A DNA stretch of 6,572 nt from NCBI GenBank assembly GCA_009704705.1, contig WLDR01000076.1:1-6572 (forward strand), read 5' to 3'. The translations under genes were made by a program, and so were the position numbers. This stretch comes from Actinomycetota bacterium. GTDB lineage: Bacteria; Actinomycetota; Actinomycetes; Actinomycetales; Microbacteriaceae. How positions within the stretch are numbered: position 1 is the first letter of the stretch; the number at the start of each line of letters is the position of its first letter. Shown here in pieces: positions 5,733-6,572 of the stretch. Under the pieces are notes generated by a model, which worked only from the letters and a program-made list of their open reading frames with translations, ran no database searches and was not told the origin of the DNA.

Positions 5733-6572
5733 CTAACTGGTCTCGGGCGTCGCTTCGACCGGCGGGTGAATGGCCGATTGAATAAAGGCCTGAATTGTCG
5801 CATAGTCGGGGTAGAGCGGATCCGTCGGAATCGTGTCAGATTCTGGCGTCAACTCGATGTGAATAACCGGCAGTTCACGTGTCTTGGCCGCGAGCGTGAT
5901 GAAGTGCGAGAACATCGAGCGCGGGATGTTTGTGCGAACGAGTTGCGTGCCCGCATCCATAATCTCGCTAAATTTCGTGACCACGTTTGCCGGGTTGATC
6001 TGCTGAAGCAGCGCTTCTTGCAGTTGCTGTTGCCGCTGCATGCGGGTGTAGTCGGTGTTGTCCCAGCGCGAGCGGGCGTACATGATGGCGGTGAAGCCAT
6101 CCATGTGCTGCGGGCCGACCTCGATCCACGCTTCAACGTCTTCGGCCGCGGTGTCAGGTTCGGCAATCGCAACACGCTCCGTGACGGTGACATCGAGTCC
6201 GCCCAAGGCATCGATGAGATCCACTGCACCCTGCATGTCGATGAGCGCAAAATACGGGATGGTCAAGCCCGTGATGCCCTCCGCGGCGTCACGCACTGCT
6301 TCGATTCCGGGTGAGCTCCCGCTCGCAACCGCATCGGGATACAGTTCCGGGTGGTTCAACTCGATGTCGGTGTAAATCGTGTTGAGGCAGGCGAACTCGA
6401 CGCAAAAATCAGCGTCGTATTCTGTGTAGCCGTTGGGGTAGAGCGACCACATCGGAGAACCGTCTGAGAATGGGGCGTCGTGCAAGTCGCGAGGCATACC
6501 GATGATCGTCGCCTGGCCGGATTCGGCGTTGACGCTCACCACCTGAATCGTGTCCGTTCGCACGCCTTCGCG
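5733..6572 (-). CDS. LytR-CpsA-Psr (LCP) family glycopolymer transferase (5' end outside window)
   Basis: The last 279 residues are visible; the cytoplasmic start and the membrane anchor expected in this family lie beyond the right edge. LCP marks appear in order: RTDT (5-8) and MPRD (26-29), which bind the pyrophosphate lipid, the segment YFALIDMQGAVDLIDALGGLD (107-127), and the signature YARSRWDNTDYTRMQRQQQ (165-183) with its catalytic and phosphate-binding arginines. LCP enzymes act outside the membrane, moving teichoic-acid-like or other glycopolymers from a polyprenyl-phosphate carrier to peptidoglycan. Cys57 and Cys62 could form an extracytoplasmic disulfide, an inference. No LytR_C domain follows; the protein ends in a short Pro/Thr/Glu-rich tail. 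It converges on the ligase-like gene with a 9-bp gap, consistent with a shared envelope role. The polymer it attaches cannot be read. Confidence 0.93.
   Translation of the reverse strand, partial: REGVRTDTIQVVSVNAESGQATIIGMPRDLHDAPFSDGSPMWSLYPNGYTEYDADFCVEFACLNTIYTDIELNHPELYPDAVASGSSPGIEAVRDAAEGITGLTIPYFALIDMQGAVDLIDALGGLDVTVTERVAIAEPDTAAEDVEAWIEVGPQHMDGFTAIMYARSRWDNTDYTRMQRQQQLQEALLQQINPANVVTKFSEIMDAGTQLVRTNIPRSMFSHFITLAAKTRELPVIHIELTPESDTIPTDPLYPDYATIQAFIQSAIHPPVEATPETS

Noticed and set aside
5766..6314. 182-codon plus-strand frame opposite the LCP gene
   Set aside because: It is antisense to the LCP signature region; a shadow frame of GC-rich coding DNA.

Overview
The window looks like chromosomal DNA of a high-GC Gram-positive bacterium (Actinobacteria), most likely a member of Microbacteriaceae. 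The basis is a WhiB2/WhmD-type regulator beside a mannose-6-phosphate isomerase, a very large membrane-anchored family 2 glycosyltransferase, an O-antigen-ligase-like membrane protein and an LCP (LytR-CpsA-Psr) protein. As I recall it, this neighbourhood is typical of that family, and mycobacteria keep whiB2, manA and an LCP gene in the same general region. Base composition is moderately GC-rich and even throughout. I see no insertion sequence, tRNA, rRNA, CRISPR array or sign of recent transfer.

Layout, left to right. Bases 1-1622 (minus) hold the first 540 residues of a glycosyltransferase whose C-terminus runs off the left edge. It starts with GTG only 3 nt after the whiB2 stop, so the two are probably one transcript. 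whiB2 (1626-1946, minus) has its own leader with a good sigma70-like promoter, and a near-palindrome covers the -10 element. A hairpin followed by four U residues separates it from manA (2127-3320, minus). A 101-bp divergent region, containing a long imperfect inverted repeat, separates manA from a rightward pair: an acyl-CoA dehydrogenase (3422-4597) and, 4 nt later, an O-antigen-ligase-like membrane protein (4602-5723). This pair converges on an LCP gene (5733-6572, minus) whose N-terminus lies beyond the right edge. A perfect 8-bp-stem hairpin sits on that junction.

How the genes may work together: ManA links fructose-6-phosphate to mannose-6-phosphate and so feeds GDP-mannose. The large glycosyltransferase would build sugar chains, the ligase-like protein would polymerise or transfer lipid-linked chains outside the membrane, and the LCP protein would attach them to peptidoglycan. 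WhiB2 is an iron-sulfur regulator of growth and division. The window therefore reads as a cell-envelope glycopolymer locus coupled to a division regulator. The acyl-CoA dehydrogenase is the odd member.

Nothing here is clearly a new system. The points most worth a second look are the palindrome over the whiB2 -10, the inverted repeat in the manA/dehydrogenase control region, the possible two-enzyme nature of the large glycosyltransferase, and the dehydrogenase that resembles glutaryl-CoA dehydrogenase but lacks its substrate-carboxylate arginine.
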